DNA of 64,000 nt. Source: Bacteroidales bacterium. Its GTDB lineage: Bacteria; Bacteroidota; Bacteroidia; Bacteroidales; UBA932. The notes under the pieces are model-generated. The model did no database searches. It was given only the letters and a program-made list of their open reading frames with translations, and was not told the origin of the DNA. Position numbers and translations under genes: made by a program. Location of the stretch: contig JAFXUS010000057.1 in assembly GCA_017535125.1 (NCBI GenBank), forward strand, positions 1-64,000, in the 5' to 3' direction. This document shows positions 56,327 to 64,000 of the stretch, one piece after another. Numbering within the stretch: position 1 is the first letter of the stretch; each line of letters opens with the position of its first letter.

Positions 56327-57524
56327 AGAGTCGGATATAGTCTTGATAGCGTTCTTGTTTGCTGAAGTGCTGCAGGGCGTAGGTGCGGCAGCGCGCCGCC
56401 AGGGCCTGCCGGTCCTGTGCCGCCAGTTCGCGGACGCGGGCGAGCAGCCCGTCCACGTCGCCCTGTTCCACCACGAAGCCGGTCCCTTCCGTTACGGCTT
56501 CGACGCTGCCGCCGGTGCGGTACGTCACCACCGGCGTGCCGCAGGCGATGGCTTCGAGGTTGACGGTCGGATAGTTGTCCTGCCAGGTCGGGTTGACGAA
56601 GGCCGTGGCGCCGGCGTAGAGGGCGGCCAGTTTGCCGACGTTCTCCGTACGTTCGATGAATTGCACGCCCGCCGGGAAGGCGGCGCGCTGCGCCTCGCTC
56701 ATCCGCCCCACGAGCACCAGCTGCTCGTCCGGGCGAAGTTTTCCGGCCAGTTCGACAAAATCCCGCACGCCCTTCTCCTCGTGCCACAGGGTGGCGACGC
56801 CGAGGATGACGGTTCCGGCGGGGCGCTCCGTCTCCCCGTTCGCGTCCGGACGGAAGACGTCCAGGTCGATGCCGTTGTGGATCACCTGGAACTGCTTGTC
56901 GGCGAGGAAGGAGCGGGACATCTCCCGGCGGATCCAGTCCGACACGGGGACGATGGTCAGCCGCTGGATCGAACCGAAGGCGCGCCGCTTGTCCTGCCAG
57001 TTGCGGGCCGAGCGGTCGAAGAGCCAGCTGGCGGGGAAGGCCCGCTTCTGCGGGCAATGACCGCAGCCCGTGCTCCATTTGTCGCAGCGGGCGGCAGAAT
57101 AATAGTAGCAGTGGCCCGTGTAGAGCCAGCAGTCGTGGACGGTCCATATCACAGGCTTGCCGCTTTCCTGCAGGTAGCGGCAGAGCAGGGGATAGTTGAG
57201 CCAGTAGCCGTGCACGTTGTGGATGTGGATGACGTCCGGATCGATCTCCCGGATGCGCCGGATAAGTTGCTTCGTGGCCCGGCGCGACGCGAGGCCGTGG
57301 GCGTCGAACAGGCGCGTGGCCACGGCATGGAGGGCCAGGTCCAGTTTGTTTCCGACCGGAACCAGCTGCGAGCTGTGCTGCGGCACGCCGTCACGGGCAC
57401 CGCTGTAGGCGATGAAGCTCTCCCAACCGGCGGCGACGGCGATTTCGCCGATCTCCTTCATGATGCGTCCGGTCGAGGTGTTGAGCCGGACCACGGGATT
57501 GATCTGCAGGAGCTTGTGCGTCAT
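56304..57524 (-). CDS. Family 4 glycosyltransferase B (capsule cluster)
   Basis: This 406-residue GT-B enzyme starts HKLLQINPVVRLNTSTGRIM, has VIHIHNVHGYWLNYPLL, a Cys-rich stretch (WSTGCGHCPQKRAFP), VILGVATLWHEEKGVRDF and the C-terminal NPTWQDNYPTVNLEAIACG. This type, with VHGYWLN and CGxCPQ, is close to capsule GT4s that resemble WcaK/WcaC-like enzymes. The start is the ATG at 57524; the frame is open further upstream by chance. It overlaps the acyltransferase stop by 4 nt (ATGA). Confidence 0.9.
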   Translation of the reverse strand: MTHKLLQINPVVRLNTSTGRIMKEIGEIAVAAGWESFIAYSGARDGVPQHSSQLVPVGNKLDLALHAVATRLFDAHGLASRRATKQLIRRIREIDPDVIHIHNVHGYWLNYPLLCRYLQESGKPVIWTVHDCWLYTGHCYYYSAARCDKWSTGCGHCPQKRAFPASWLFDRSARNWQDKRRAFGSIQRLTIVPVSDWIRREMSRSFLADKQFQVIHNGIDLDVFRPDANGETERPAGTVILGVATLWHEEKGVRDFVELAGKLRPDEQLVLVGRMSEAQRAAFPAGVQFIERTENVGKLAALYAGATAFVNPTWQDNYPTVNLEAIACGTPVVTYRTGGSVEAVTEGTGFVVEQGDVDGLLARVRELAAQDRQALAARCRTYALQHFSKQERYQDYIRLYENLAAR

Positions 57525-58393
57525 AATTTGCCTCCGACCAGGATGCCGGTCACGCGCGGGAAGATGGTTTTCAATACGATGTACAATCCAGTCACGGTCG
57601 CGAGCGTCAGGATGGCCGTGAGCAGGTAGGCGCCGATCAGGGCCAGGGTGCCGGACGGGTTGAAGGCGGCGCCCAGCAGTTTCTTGAACGTGATGATCGG
57701 AATATAATGATACAGATAGACGAAGAAGCACCAGGCCGCTGCGTGCGGCGGCACCTGGCAGTTGACCTTGCCGAGCAGCCGGCCGACGTTCTCGCCCTGG
57801 CAGACCGCCGCCCAGGCGCCGATCGTGAACCAGATGTTGTACAGGGGCGATCCGCCGACCCAGATCCAGACAGCCCCCATCGCCAGTACGCCCCAGATGC
57901 GGGTATAGCGGACCAGAATCCAGATGAGCGGCGCCATGATGCAGGCGATGATGAGGTCGCGGATGAACCACAGCGACATGTTGATCGGTCCTGTCCAGAA
58001 GATGAAGAGCGGCTTGCGCCAGTCGTCTCCGAAGAAGCCGGACATCATGCCGGCGGCGTACCGGTGCGCGAACCAGTAGATGACGAAAGCGACGGCGTTG
58101 GCGATGAGGTAGGGAATGAGCAGGGAGAACACGCGTTTGCGCGTCTTGTTCCAGAAGAACTGCACGTCCGGTTCTTTCGGGACGTTGCGGAAATAGAGGA
58201 ATCCGGACAAGACGAAGAACAGCGGGACGCAAACCGACGTAATAGCCATCATGCCGTGGTTCAGGAGATCGAAGGTTTCCGAGCGGCCTTCCAGCCCCAC
58301 CAACTCGGCGTGCCGGAAGACGATGCCGACCGTCAGGATGACTTTCAGCAAATCGATGAAGGCGTAGCGCTGTCCTGCCTGGTCCTTGCTCAT
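57521..58393 (-). CDS. Acyltransferase 3 family membrane protein A
   Basis: This 290-residue protein has about eight to ten membrane helices and the family start RYAFIDLLKVILTVGIVFRHAE with the conserved His, then FFVLSGFLYF. These proteins O-acylate (often acetylate or succinylate) sugars of exported glycans. It overlaps both neighbouring glycosyltransferase genes by ATGA junctions, so it belongs to the capsule unit. Confidence 0.87.
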   Translation of the reverse strand: MSKDQAGQRYAFIDLLKVILTVGIVFRHAELVGLEGRSETFDLLNHGMMAITSVCVPLFFVLSGFLYFRNVPKEPDVQFFWNKTRKRVFSLLIPYLIANAVAFVIYWFAHRYAAGMMSGFFGDDWRKPLFIFWTGPINMSLWFIRDLIIACIMAPLIWILVRYTRIWGVLAMGAVWIWVGGSPLYNIWFTIGAWAAVCQGENVGRLLGKVNCQVPPHAAAWCFFVYLYHYIPIITFKKLLGAAFNPSGTLALIGAYLLTAILTLATVTGLYIVLKTIFPRVTGILVGGKL

Positions 58394-59529
58394 TTCTTGC
58401 GTATCTGGTCGTTGATGAAGAGCTCCCAGCGCTGCATGATGCTGTCCTGGGAATACACTTCCGAGATCTTTCTGGCGTGCGCCGACATGTCTTCGAGCCG
58501 TTTCGGATGTTCCATCAGCTTCCGCATCGCGTCCGCTAGCGCCTGCAGGTCGCCCTCCGGGACGATCAGGCCGTTGACGCCGTCCGCGATGATGTCGCGC
58601 GGGCCGCAGAGGAAGTCGAAGCAGACCGCCGGGAGGCCGCAGGCCATGGCCTCGATCATCACCATCGGGAAGCCCTCGTAGTGGGAAGTCATCACCAGGA
58701 AGTCGCTGGTGGCATATTCGTCGAAGATCCGGTTCGTCGGCTTGTTGATGGCGGCGGATGCGCCGATGCCGAGGCGGTCAATCTGCCGTTTCAGTTTCTC
58801 TTCCCATTCTCCCTGGCCGAAGATGTCCAGATGCCAGATTGCCCGCAACGGCTCCGGGAGCAGCGCCCAGGCGTCCAGCAGCCGGTCGAAGCCCTTCTGG
58901 TAGTCCAGCCGCCCCACGGCGATCACCCGGTGGTTGCCGGCTTTGTGCTCGACGTGCGGCATCGTGACGGCTGCGTTGGGCATGACGGACAGGTTGGGCA
59001 GGTTGCCCCACATGTCGGCGTCCTGCCGCGTCAGGACGATGAAGTTGTCGAAGCGGCGGACGATCTTCTCGTCCTGCTTCGTGCGGAGGCGGTCCGCCAG
59101 GCCCAGCAGGCCCTTGCGGTTGTACTGCAGGCGGAACAACTTGTTGTAGTGCAGTTCCAGCATTTTCAGACTGCCGTCCGGAATGTCCGGGATGAAGGAG
59201 GATTCCGACGGGTAAAGGGAGATCACGACGTCGGGCTTCTCGCGCAGCAGCAGCTCGGTCAGCGCCGCGCGGTGCCGCTTGCGCCGACGGAGGTAGCCGA
59301 GTGTCTTGGCAATCGGGTTGCGCCCGTTGTCATCCTTGTAGTTGATGCCGAGGTCCACCATCTTCACTTCCGGCGGGAATTCGTAGAACGGCGGGCGCCC
59401 GTGCTGGTCCGTGGTCACGACCATCAGTTCATAGCCGCCGCGCTGCACCCACCAGCGGAGTTTGTTGAGGAGCACCCGCTCCATCCCGCCCGGGTTATAG
59501 ACGTCGGCATGGCAGTAAATCAGTTTCAT
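58390..59529 (-). CDS. Family 4 glycosyltransferase C (capsule cluster)
   Basis: This 379-residue GT-B enzyme starts KLIYCHADVYNPGGMERVLL. It has VVISLYPSESSFIPDI, VIAVGRLDYQKGFDRLLDAW and the donor-site segment MTSHYEGFPMVMIEAMACG with the E-x7-E glutamates. The start is the ATG at 59529; longer frames run into wzy. It is 7 nt after wzy. Confidence 0.9.
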   Translation of the reverse strand: MKLIYCHADVYNPGGMERVLLNKLRWWVQRGGYELMVVTTDQHGRPPFYEFPPEVKMVDLGINYKDDNGRNPIAKTLGYLRRRKRHRAALTELLLREKPDVVISLYPSESSFIPDIPDGSLKMLELHYNKLFRLQYNRKGLLGLADRLRTKQDEKIVRRFDNFIVLTRQDADMWGNLPNLSVMPNAAVTMPHVEHKAGNHRVIAVGRLDYQKGFDRLLDAWALLPEPLRAIWHLDIFGQGEWEEKLKRQIDRLGIGASAAINKPTNRIFDEYATSDFLVMTSHYEGFPMVMIEAMACGLPAVCFDFLCGPRDIIADGVNGLIVPEGDLQALADAMRKLMEHPKRLEDMSAHARKISEVYSQDSIMQRWELFINDQIRKK

Positions 59530-59536
59530 CCGGTTA

Positions 59537-60853
59537 TTAATAATTGGTTTCTGTGTTTCGGTCCGTGTTGTAGAACTGCATCGCTTTCGGCAGAAGCGAA
59601 TGGTCCGATTCCTCCGCTTCCTCATAGTCGCCCACGGCGCAGAACAGCAGGGCGTCGATGAAGAAGATGTCGGTGGTCACTTTGACCCAGACGATGAAGG
59701 TCAGGGCGATCAGCAGCCAGGAGGTTATCTGGAACTCCTTGTACTTTCTGTTCTGCACGAGATGGCAGTACAGGAAGAAGATGGAGAAGATGACCATGCC
59801 GACCAGGCCGCAATAGAGCGTAAAGTTGCAGTAGCCGATATCTGTATTGTTCTCGTAAATGCCGAAGGTGCCCTGGCCGAAGATCCAGGTATGGAGGTCC
59901 GAAGGCCAGATCCACATCCTTTCCATCAGGATATCCGTCGAGCTGGTTCGGAATTCTCCGGTCTCCACCCAGTTGAAGAAGGCTTCGAAGCCGAAGCGGA
60001 CGTATTCCTTGAAGGTCTCGCTGGAGCGGTAGAAATAGACGGCCGCCGCGATGATTCCGACCATCACGATGATGAACCAGAAGAAGCGCCGGATCATCCG
60101 GAGGGTGACGAAACCGCCCTTGCGCATGCGGAACAGCGCGATGGTGATATACGCGATACCCAGGGCGGCGCCGATGGTCGTGGTGCGGGAGATGACGGAG
60201 CCGATGATGGTGATCGTCGCGAAGGCGACCAGGTCGGAAGTCTGGTACAGGCTGTTGTTGCGGACGTTCGGGTTGGTCGAGAACTGGTGCGCGATCATGA
60301 CCAGGATGGTGGCGAAGCGAATGCCGCCCGGGTCGAGTGCCGCGCCGATGCCGTACATACGGTTGCCCCTGTGCAGGAAATCCTGTTCAAGATCCATCCA
60401 ACTGTCCACGAAAGACTGGACCGATTCGTAGTTGTCGATCAAAACGGCAGTGATGCATTGGAATACGCCTACCAGGGCCAGATAGCGCGTGATGATCTCC
60501 AGATCCACTTTCTCATAGAACAGTCCCAGGGCGGCATAGACGCCATAGGCGCCGGCCAGCCAGGTGGCATAGGATACGATGTAGTCGGCGTAGATGGTGT
60601 TGTAGTTGCTGGTACCCGTGATGGAATACAGGCACCAGACGGAGAACAGGCTGGCCATGACGGCGCCGACGATGGTCGGCTCGGAAAAATAGATGCCATT
60701 TTTCCTGATACCGTTCAGGATGAAGGCGAAAATACCGAACACGCCCACCAGGATCTTGGAGTTGATGGCGTGAGGCAGGAAGGTGAAGGAGATGGGGAAC
60801 ACATAGAAGCTCACCACCACCGTCAGGACCAGACCGACCAGGATTTTACGCAT
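59537..60853 (-). CDS. wzy: O-antigen/capsule polymerase (Wzy-like)
   Basis: This 438-residue protein is almost all membrane helices (about ten to twelve). It has a long external loop around LEQDFLHRGNRMYGIGAALDPGG and a second region WIWPSDLHTWIFGQGTFG, as in O-antigen ligase/polymerase families. Low sequence conservation is normal for Wzy. It would join repeat units at the periplasmic face. Its place among glycosyltransferases with wzc and wza supports the assignment; a Wzx flippase is not in the window. Confidence 0.75.
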   Translation of the reverse strand: MRKILVGLVLTVVVSFYVFPISFTFLPHAINSKILVGVFGIFAFILNGIRKNGIYFSEPTIVGAVMASLFSVWCLYSITGTSNYNTIYADYIVSYATWLAGAYGVYAALGLFYEKVDLEIITRYLALVGVFQCITAVLIDNYESVQSFVDSWMDLEQDFLHRGNRMYGIGAALDPGGIRFATILVMIAHQFSTNPNVRNNSLYQTSDLVAFATITIIGSVISRTTTIGAALGIAYITIALFRMRKGGFVTLRMIRRFFWFIIVMVGIIAAAVYFYRSSETFKEYVRFGFEAFFNWVETGEFRTSSTDILMERMWIWPSDLHTWIFGQGTFGIYENNTDIGYCNFTLYCGLVGMVIFSIFFLYCHLVQNRKYKEFQITSWLLIALTFIVWVKVTTDIFFIDALLFCAVGDYEEAEESDHSLLPKAMQFYNTDRNTETNY

Positions 60854-60857
60854 TCAA

Positions 60858-61838
60858 TCAGCGATAGAGGATGCCGTACACGACTTTGTGTATCAGCAGG
60901 TAGTACAATTTGACACCGGTCCAGCAACGGCGGGCCGCCATCCGCTGGAGCAGCCAGGTGTGCGCCGGAAGTCCGGCTTTCTCTTTGGCCCGGGCGTTCG
61001 CCTCCGGGAACCACGCGTGCCAGGTCTCATAATCCTTGCGGTCGGGGCTGATGAGCATCGGCCGCTTGAGGTACAGCTTCAAATCCGTCAGGGCGTCGGG
61101 ATGCTCCTGCAGGAAACGGGAGCCGGTGAAGCTGCGCTCCACCTCCCGGAAATTGGTCTCGATCTGGGCCCGTTTCTCCGGGCTGAACTGACGGCTGATG
61201 GAGGTGCTGCTCACGGCGTTGTAGCGATAGAGGGATTCGTGCAGCTGTACGACGCGGTCGGCGTGCAGGAAGGCGCGCAGCATGAACTGCATGTCCTCGC
61301 CGATGTCGGAGCCCGGGAGGAAGCGGATGCCGTTCCGCTCGATCAGTTCCCGGCGGACGAGGAAGATCCAGAGGTTCCAGCGCATGGTGCCGCCAGTCAG
61401 ATTCCGAAGGGCTTCTTCCGCCGTCCCGTAGTCCGCCTGCCGCATGTAGCGCCCGTCCTGGGTGAGGCCCAGCGTCCAATCCCAGCCCACGATATCCACC
61501 TGTCGTTCCGTCGCGTTTGCCGCGGAAGCGGCCAGCTCGAGCATGCCGGGATCCATTAGGTCGTCGGCATCCGCGAAGGCCAGATATTCGCCTTCGGCGA
61601 CATCCAGTGCCCGGTTCCGTGCCGCTGCGGCGCCGCCGTTCTGGGTCGCGCGGAGCAGCTTGCAGGGCAGGCCGCTGTCGGCGCAGAACGCTTCCAGCAG
61701 GGCGGCGGAGCCGTCCGTTCCCGCGTCTTCGGCGAAGATGACTTCGAAGTCGCGGTAACGCTGCGCCCGGATGCTCTCCAGCGTGGCGGGGAGCGTCTTT
61801 TCTGCGTTATAGACCGGAACGATGAGGCTGATTCTCAT
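60858..61838 (-). CDS. Family 2 glycosyltransferase (capsule cluster)
   Basis: This 326-residue GT-A enzyme starts RISLIVPVYNAEKTLPATLES, with FEVIFAEDAGTDGS and GEYLAFADADDLMDPGML (the DxD motif). The C-terminal part is typical of EpsH/WcaA-like enzymes. The start is the ATG at 61838; the open frame extends further only by chance. It is 8 nt after the GT8 gene. Confidence 0.9.
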   Translation of the reverse strand: MRISLIVPVYNAEKTLPATLESIRAQRYRDFEVIFAEDAGTDGSAALLEAFCADSGLPCKLLRATQNGGAAAARNRALDVAEGEYLAFADADDLMDPGMLELAASAANATERQVDIVGWDWTLGLTQDGRYMRQADYGTAEEALRNLTGGTMRWNLWIFLVRRELIERNGIRFLPGSDIGEDMQFMLRAFLHADRVVQLHESLYRYNAVSSTSISRQFSPEKRAQIETNFREVERSFTGSRFLQEHPDALTDLKLYLKRPMLISPDRKDYETWHAWFPEANARAKEKAGLPAHTWLLQRMAARRCWTGVKLYYLLIHKVVYGILYR

Positions 61839-61846
61839 GGCGGACG

Positions 61847-62752
61847 TTATCCGAGTTTCTGTTTCATATTGCGGACTGCGTCGAGGACGCGGCCGAGCGG
61901 CGTGCGGTAGAATTTCCAGAAGCGGGCCATTTTGCCGGGCGTCCATTCTGCCTTGATCTCTGCAGGCAGGGTGTCATAGACCCGCCACCAGGCGCCGAAC
62001 TGGACGGTGAACAGGTTCCATGGCTTGCCGCCGGTATAGTGGATGGTCGCTTCGCGCTGTACCTTGTTCCAGAGTTCTTCGCCGTATTGCCGGACGAAGT
62101 CGGGCTTGTACTTGGGTATGAAGAAGGTGCGGATGCTGTTGTAGAGCGGGCTGAGCGGCAGCACGCGGCCCTGGCAGACCTGGTTGAGGGCGTCCTGGTC
62201 CGGGAATTCCAGATAGGGGACCCGGCAGGCCTCCAGCAACTTTTCGGACACGCTCTCGGCGCGCATCTGCGCGAGGTTCATCAGCAGGAATCCGGAGTTG
62301 AAATAGCGGTTCGGGTCGCAGCCCAGCGCCCGGAAGCGCTCCGCCTGCTGCTCGATGGGCGCTTCGTAGATGGCTGCAAGATAGTTTTCGCCGAGCTCGG
62401 TCTCCTTCCAGAGCCGGGCGAGATCCTGACGGACAATGATATCGCAGTCGAGATAGAGCACCCGGTCCAGCTCCGGGAGCAGTTCCGGGAGGATGAGGCG
62501 CAGCGAAGCCGCTTCGGTATAGCGCGGGTCGATATAGATGCCTTGCAGCCGGCCTTTCAGCGGGATGTATTCCAGCTCCAGCCTTCCTCCACCCAGCCGC
62601 GTCAGTTCGTCCTGCATCCGCGGCGGGATCTCCTCCGTCAGCATGCACACGACGCGGAACTTCCCGTCCGGGCTGGCATCCAGCACCGAGCGGAGCGTGG
62701 TGGCCGCCTGGACGAAATAATTGGGCGTGAACGCGATGGCGAGGGGAATCAC
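61847..62752 (-). CDS. Family 8 glycosyltransferase (LgtC/GspA-like)
   Basis: This 301-residue retaining GT-A enzyme starts IPLAIAFTPNYFVQAATTL. It has LDRVLYLDCDIIVRQDL (DxD, about residue 100), NRYFNSGFLLMNLAQM, FPDQDALNQVC and the metal-binding HYTGGKPWNL. Members transfer galactose or glucose to surface glycans. It uses a GTG start that overlaps the stop of the upstream acyltransferase (GTGA). Confidence 0.9.
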   Translation of the reverse strand: MIPLAIAFTPNYFVQAATTLRSVLDASPDGKFRVVCMLTEEIPPRMQDELTRLGGGRLELEYIPLKGRLQGIYIDPRYTEAASLRLILPELLPELDRVLYLDCDIIVRQDLARLWKETELGENYLAAIYEAPIEQQAERFRALGCDPNRYFNSGFLLMNLAQMRAESVSEKLLEACRVPYLEFPDQDALNQVCQGRVLPLSPLYNSIRTFFIPKYKPDFVRQYGEELWNKVQREATIHYTGGKPWNLFTVQFGAWWRVYDTLPAEIKAEWTPGKMARFWKFYRTPLGRVLDAVRNMKQKLG

Positions 62753-63864
62753 GGGTTGGTATTACTATACTTGTTGAACGTTTCTTTATGTACGGTGCGC
62801 CAGCCGCAGGCGAACGACAGGGTCTTCGGCATGATGTGTTTGAGAAGGTAGAACAGGCCCAGACAGATGACGCCGGTTACGACCGGAACGAAAAGGTAGG
62901 AAATCCATTTGGCGGCCAGCGTCTCGCCGAAGATGCGGATGAACATGCCCTTGGTCCACCCCAGGATATATATCTCGTGCGCGGCATAGACGAAGAAAAC
63001 AGTCTCCGTCAACCTCAGCATCAGTTTCCGGTAGCCGTCAAGCTCATATAATTTGTCGCAGACGTTCAGGAAGGTGACCATGCCGGACGGGACGAACAGC
63101 AACCTGAGGAATCTGTCGTATTGGTAGTGACCACCGTAAAAGAACGTCGCAAAAGGCAGGAGGAATAATGCGAGGACGGCTGCCGGATATTTAAGCTTGC
63201 GGCAGAAGTCGACGATGTTGTCCTTACGAATGCTCATCCACGCTCCCATCCCGAATAGGGAGAAGGTCGGGAACAGGAAGAACTCGATCTTGAAGGAAAC
63301 GAGATAGAGCAACAGAATGACGGCCAGCGAGATCCAGGGCCATTTCTTGACGGGATAATAGAAGACGGGCGCAAGGATGGACATGACGATCAGATTCCGG
63401 AGATACCACAGCGGGAAGTCGATCGGTCCCGTGATGAACCAATACAACGGCCCCTTCCGGACCCACTCCATCTGGTCGCTGTTGGGCACCAGTCCGATCA
63501 GGTCGAACAGGAACGTGACCAGCAAAACGATAAGAACGTTGAACAGGTTCCAGAACAGATGTGGAATTACGATGGAATGAATGCGCCGGTTCCATTTCTG
63601 CATGGCCCACTGCTTGCCGAACTGCCCTTCCTGCAGGTTGTGGTAGAACAGGAAGCCGGAGAAAAAGAAGAACCAGGCGACGGCGATGGGGCAGAGGAAG
63701 TGCGAGATCATCTCCGTAAAGAAATGGAAGACGTTGGCGCCGTCGAGCGACCATTGCATCGGGGCGTTGTAGGGTCGGACCGAATGCTCGAAGAGCACCA
63801 GGACAATCAGCGGAAAACGCATGGTCTTGATGAGTTCGGACTGGCGGACGTTCAGATCTTTCAT
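62749..63864 (-). CDS. Acyltransferase 3 family membrane protein B
   Basis: This 371-residue protein has about ten membrane helices, LIVLVLFEHSVRPY with the conserved family His, and AVAWFFFFSGFLFYH. It is a second glycan O-acyltransferase candidate in the capsule cluster. The ATG at 63864 is chosen because it overlaps the stop of the upstream partial gene (ATGA); an earlier in-frame ATG at 63894 would overlap that gene further. Confidence 0.87.
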   Translation of the reverse strand: MKDLNVRQSELIKTMRFPLIVLVLFEHSVRPYNAPMQWSLDGANVFHFFTEMISHFLCPIAVAWFFFFSGFLFYHNLQEGQFGKQWAMQKWNRRIHSIVIPHLFWNLFNVLIVLLVTFLFDLIGLVPNSDQMEWVRKGPLYWFITGPIDFPLWYLRNLIVMSILAPVFYYPVKKWPWISLAVILLLYLVSFKIEFFLFPTFSLFGMGAWMSIRKDNIVDFCRKLKYPAAVLALFLLPFATFFYGGHYQYDRFLRLLFVPSGMVTFLNVCDKLYELDGYRKLMLRLTETVFFVYAAHEIYILGWTKGMFIRIFGETLAAKWISYLFVPVVTGVICLGLFYLLKHIMPKTLSFACGWRTVHKETFNKYSNTNP

Positions 63865-64000
63865 TTTCTTTTCCAAATTCTTGCTTTGATCCATCGGAGG
63901 ATCATCATACATTTATCAAGCGGGGTTGCCAGACGGCACAGTTTCAAATATTCGGGCAGTTTGCCTACGGGCAGGAAACGGATGACCAGGTTGAAGTAGT
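63861..64000 (-). CDS. C-terminus of an upstream capsule-cluster gene (truncated by the window end)
   Basis: On the minus strand one frame is open from 63998 to the TGA at 63861. It reads YFNLVIRFLPVGKLPEYL, then KLCRLATPLDKCMMILRW and a basic end RIWKRK. The stop overlaps the next start by ATGA, and codon use matches neighbours, so it is a real coding end. The 45 residues are too few to name a family. Confidence 0.65.
   Translation of the reverse strand, partial: YFNLVIRFLPVGKLPEYLKLCRLATPLDKCMMILRWIKARIWKRK

Noticed and set aside
56304..58232. 642-codon version of glycosyltransferase B
   Set aside because: The first 236 codons are antisense-free but overlap the acyltransferase frame and have no GT features; the ATG at 57524 gives a normal GT4.

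Overview
This looks like a GC-rich chromosomal segment from a Bacteroidales (Bacteroidota) bacterium, most likely a gut or rumen plant-fibre degrader. The evidence is Bacteroidota-type promoters (TAnnTTTG at -7, in two places with TTTG exactly 19 bp upstream), Bacteroidota-restricted families (DUF5606, DUF3276/PUR-alpha, DUF2795, the long NusB, the GlsA/GlsB glycine-lipid pair, the rSAM/lipoprotein pair) and secreted or lipoprotein xylan-type enzymes. No insertion sequence, phage gene, rRNA operon or CRISPR array was seen.

Layout. 0-4.7 kb (+): OmpA-like C-terminus, coiled-coil protein, zapA, a candidate 6S RNA, RNase Y, DsbD. 4.7-7.2 kb (-): DUF3276 protein, SAH/MTA deaminase-like amidohydrolase and purine nucleoside phosphorylase, a purine/nucleoside salvage operon. 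7.3-11.7 kb (+): nusB, yajC, ybbR, coaE, DUF5606, rimO. 11.8-13.2 kb (-): carboxylesterase lipoprotein. 13.4-16.7 kb (+): radical-SAM/lipoprotein pair followed by glsA and glsB. 16.7-17.1 kb (-): RNase P RNA. 17.3-31.0 kb (-): polysaccharide-degradation region with GH3, DUF1573, CE1, a GH43-CE1 fusion, a tandem metallo-beta-lactamase lipoprotein, and an MBOAT/SGNH/CE2 acetylation-deacetylation group. 31-34.9 kb (mostly +): ftcD, dgkA, DUF2795, a condensation-domain protein, rplS and tRNA-Arg(ACG). 35-38.8 kb: three secreted proteins. 38.8-43.7 kb: grpE-dnaJ (+) and slyD-GT2-trkA (-). 43.8-51.4 kb (-): peptide-handling operon with a POT transporter, LpxL-like acyltransferase, PepD, an orphan zeta-like kinase, TldD and PmbA. 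51.6-64 kb (-): exopolysaccharide/capsule operon with HAD, Wzc, Wza, five glycosyltransferases, Wzy and two acyltransferase-3 proteins, running off the window end.

The most unusual content is a set of short palindromic, apparently mobile elements lying inside genes. Family 1 (four copies, 3.1, 17.1, 44.7 and 46.4 kb) folds as a closing stem around three hairpins. The stems differ in sequence between copies but stay paired, while short single-stranded motifs are conserved. Three copies are inserted in frame in dsbD, pmbA and tldD. Family 2 is a short CCGG-type hairpin found in dsbD, between genes, in the MBOAT gene and inside the RNase P RNA. Family 3 is a long hairpin with a conserved tip that sits 6-7 nt after the stop codon of two secreted-enzyme genes. 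Further palindromes interrupt the MBOAT and GT2 genes. These assignments come from reading the sequence by eye; covariance searches across related genomes would be decisive.
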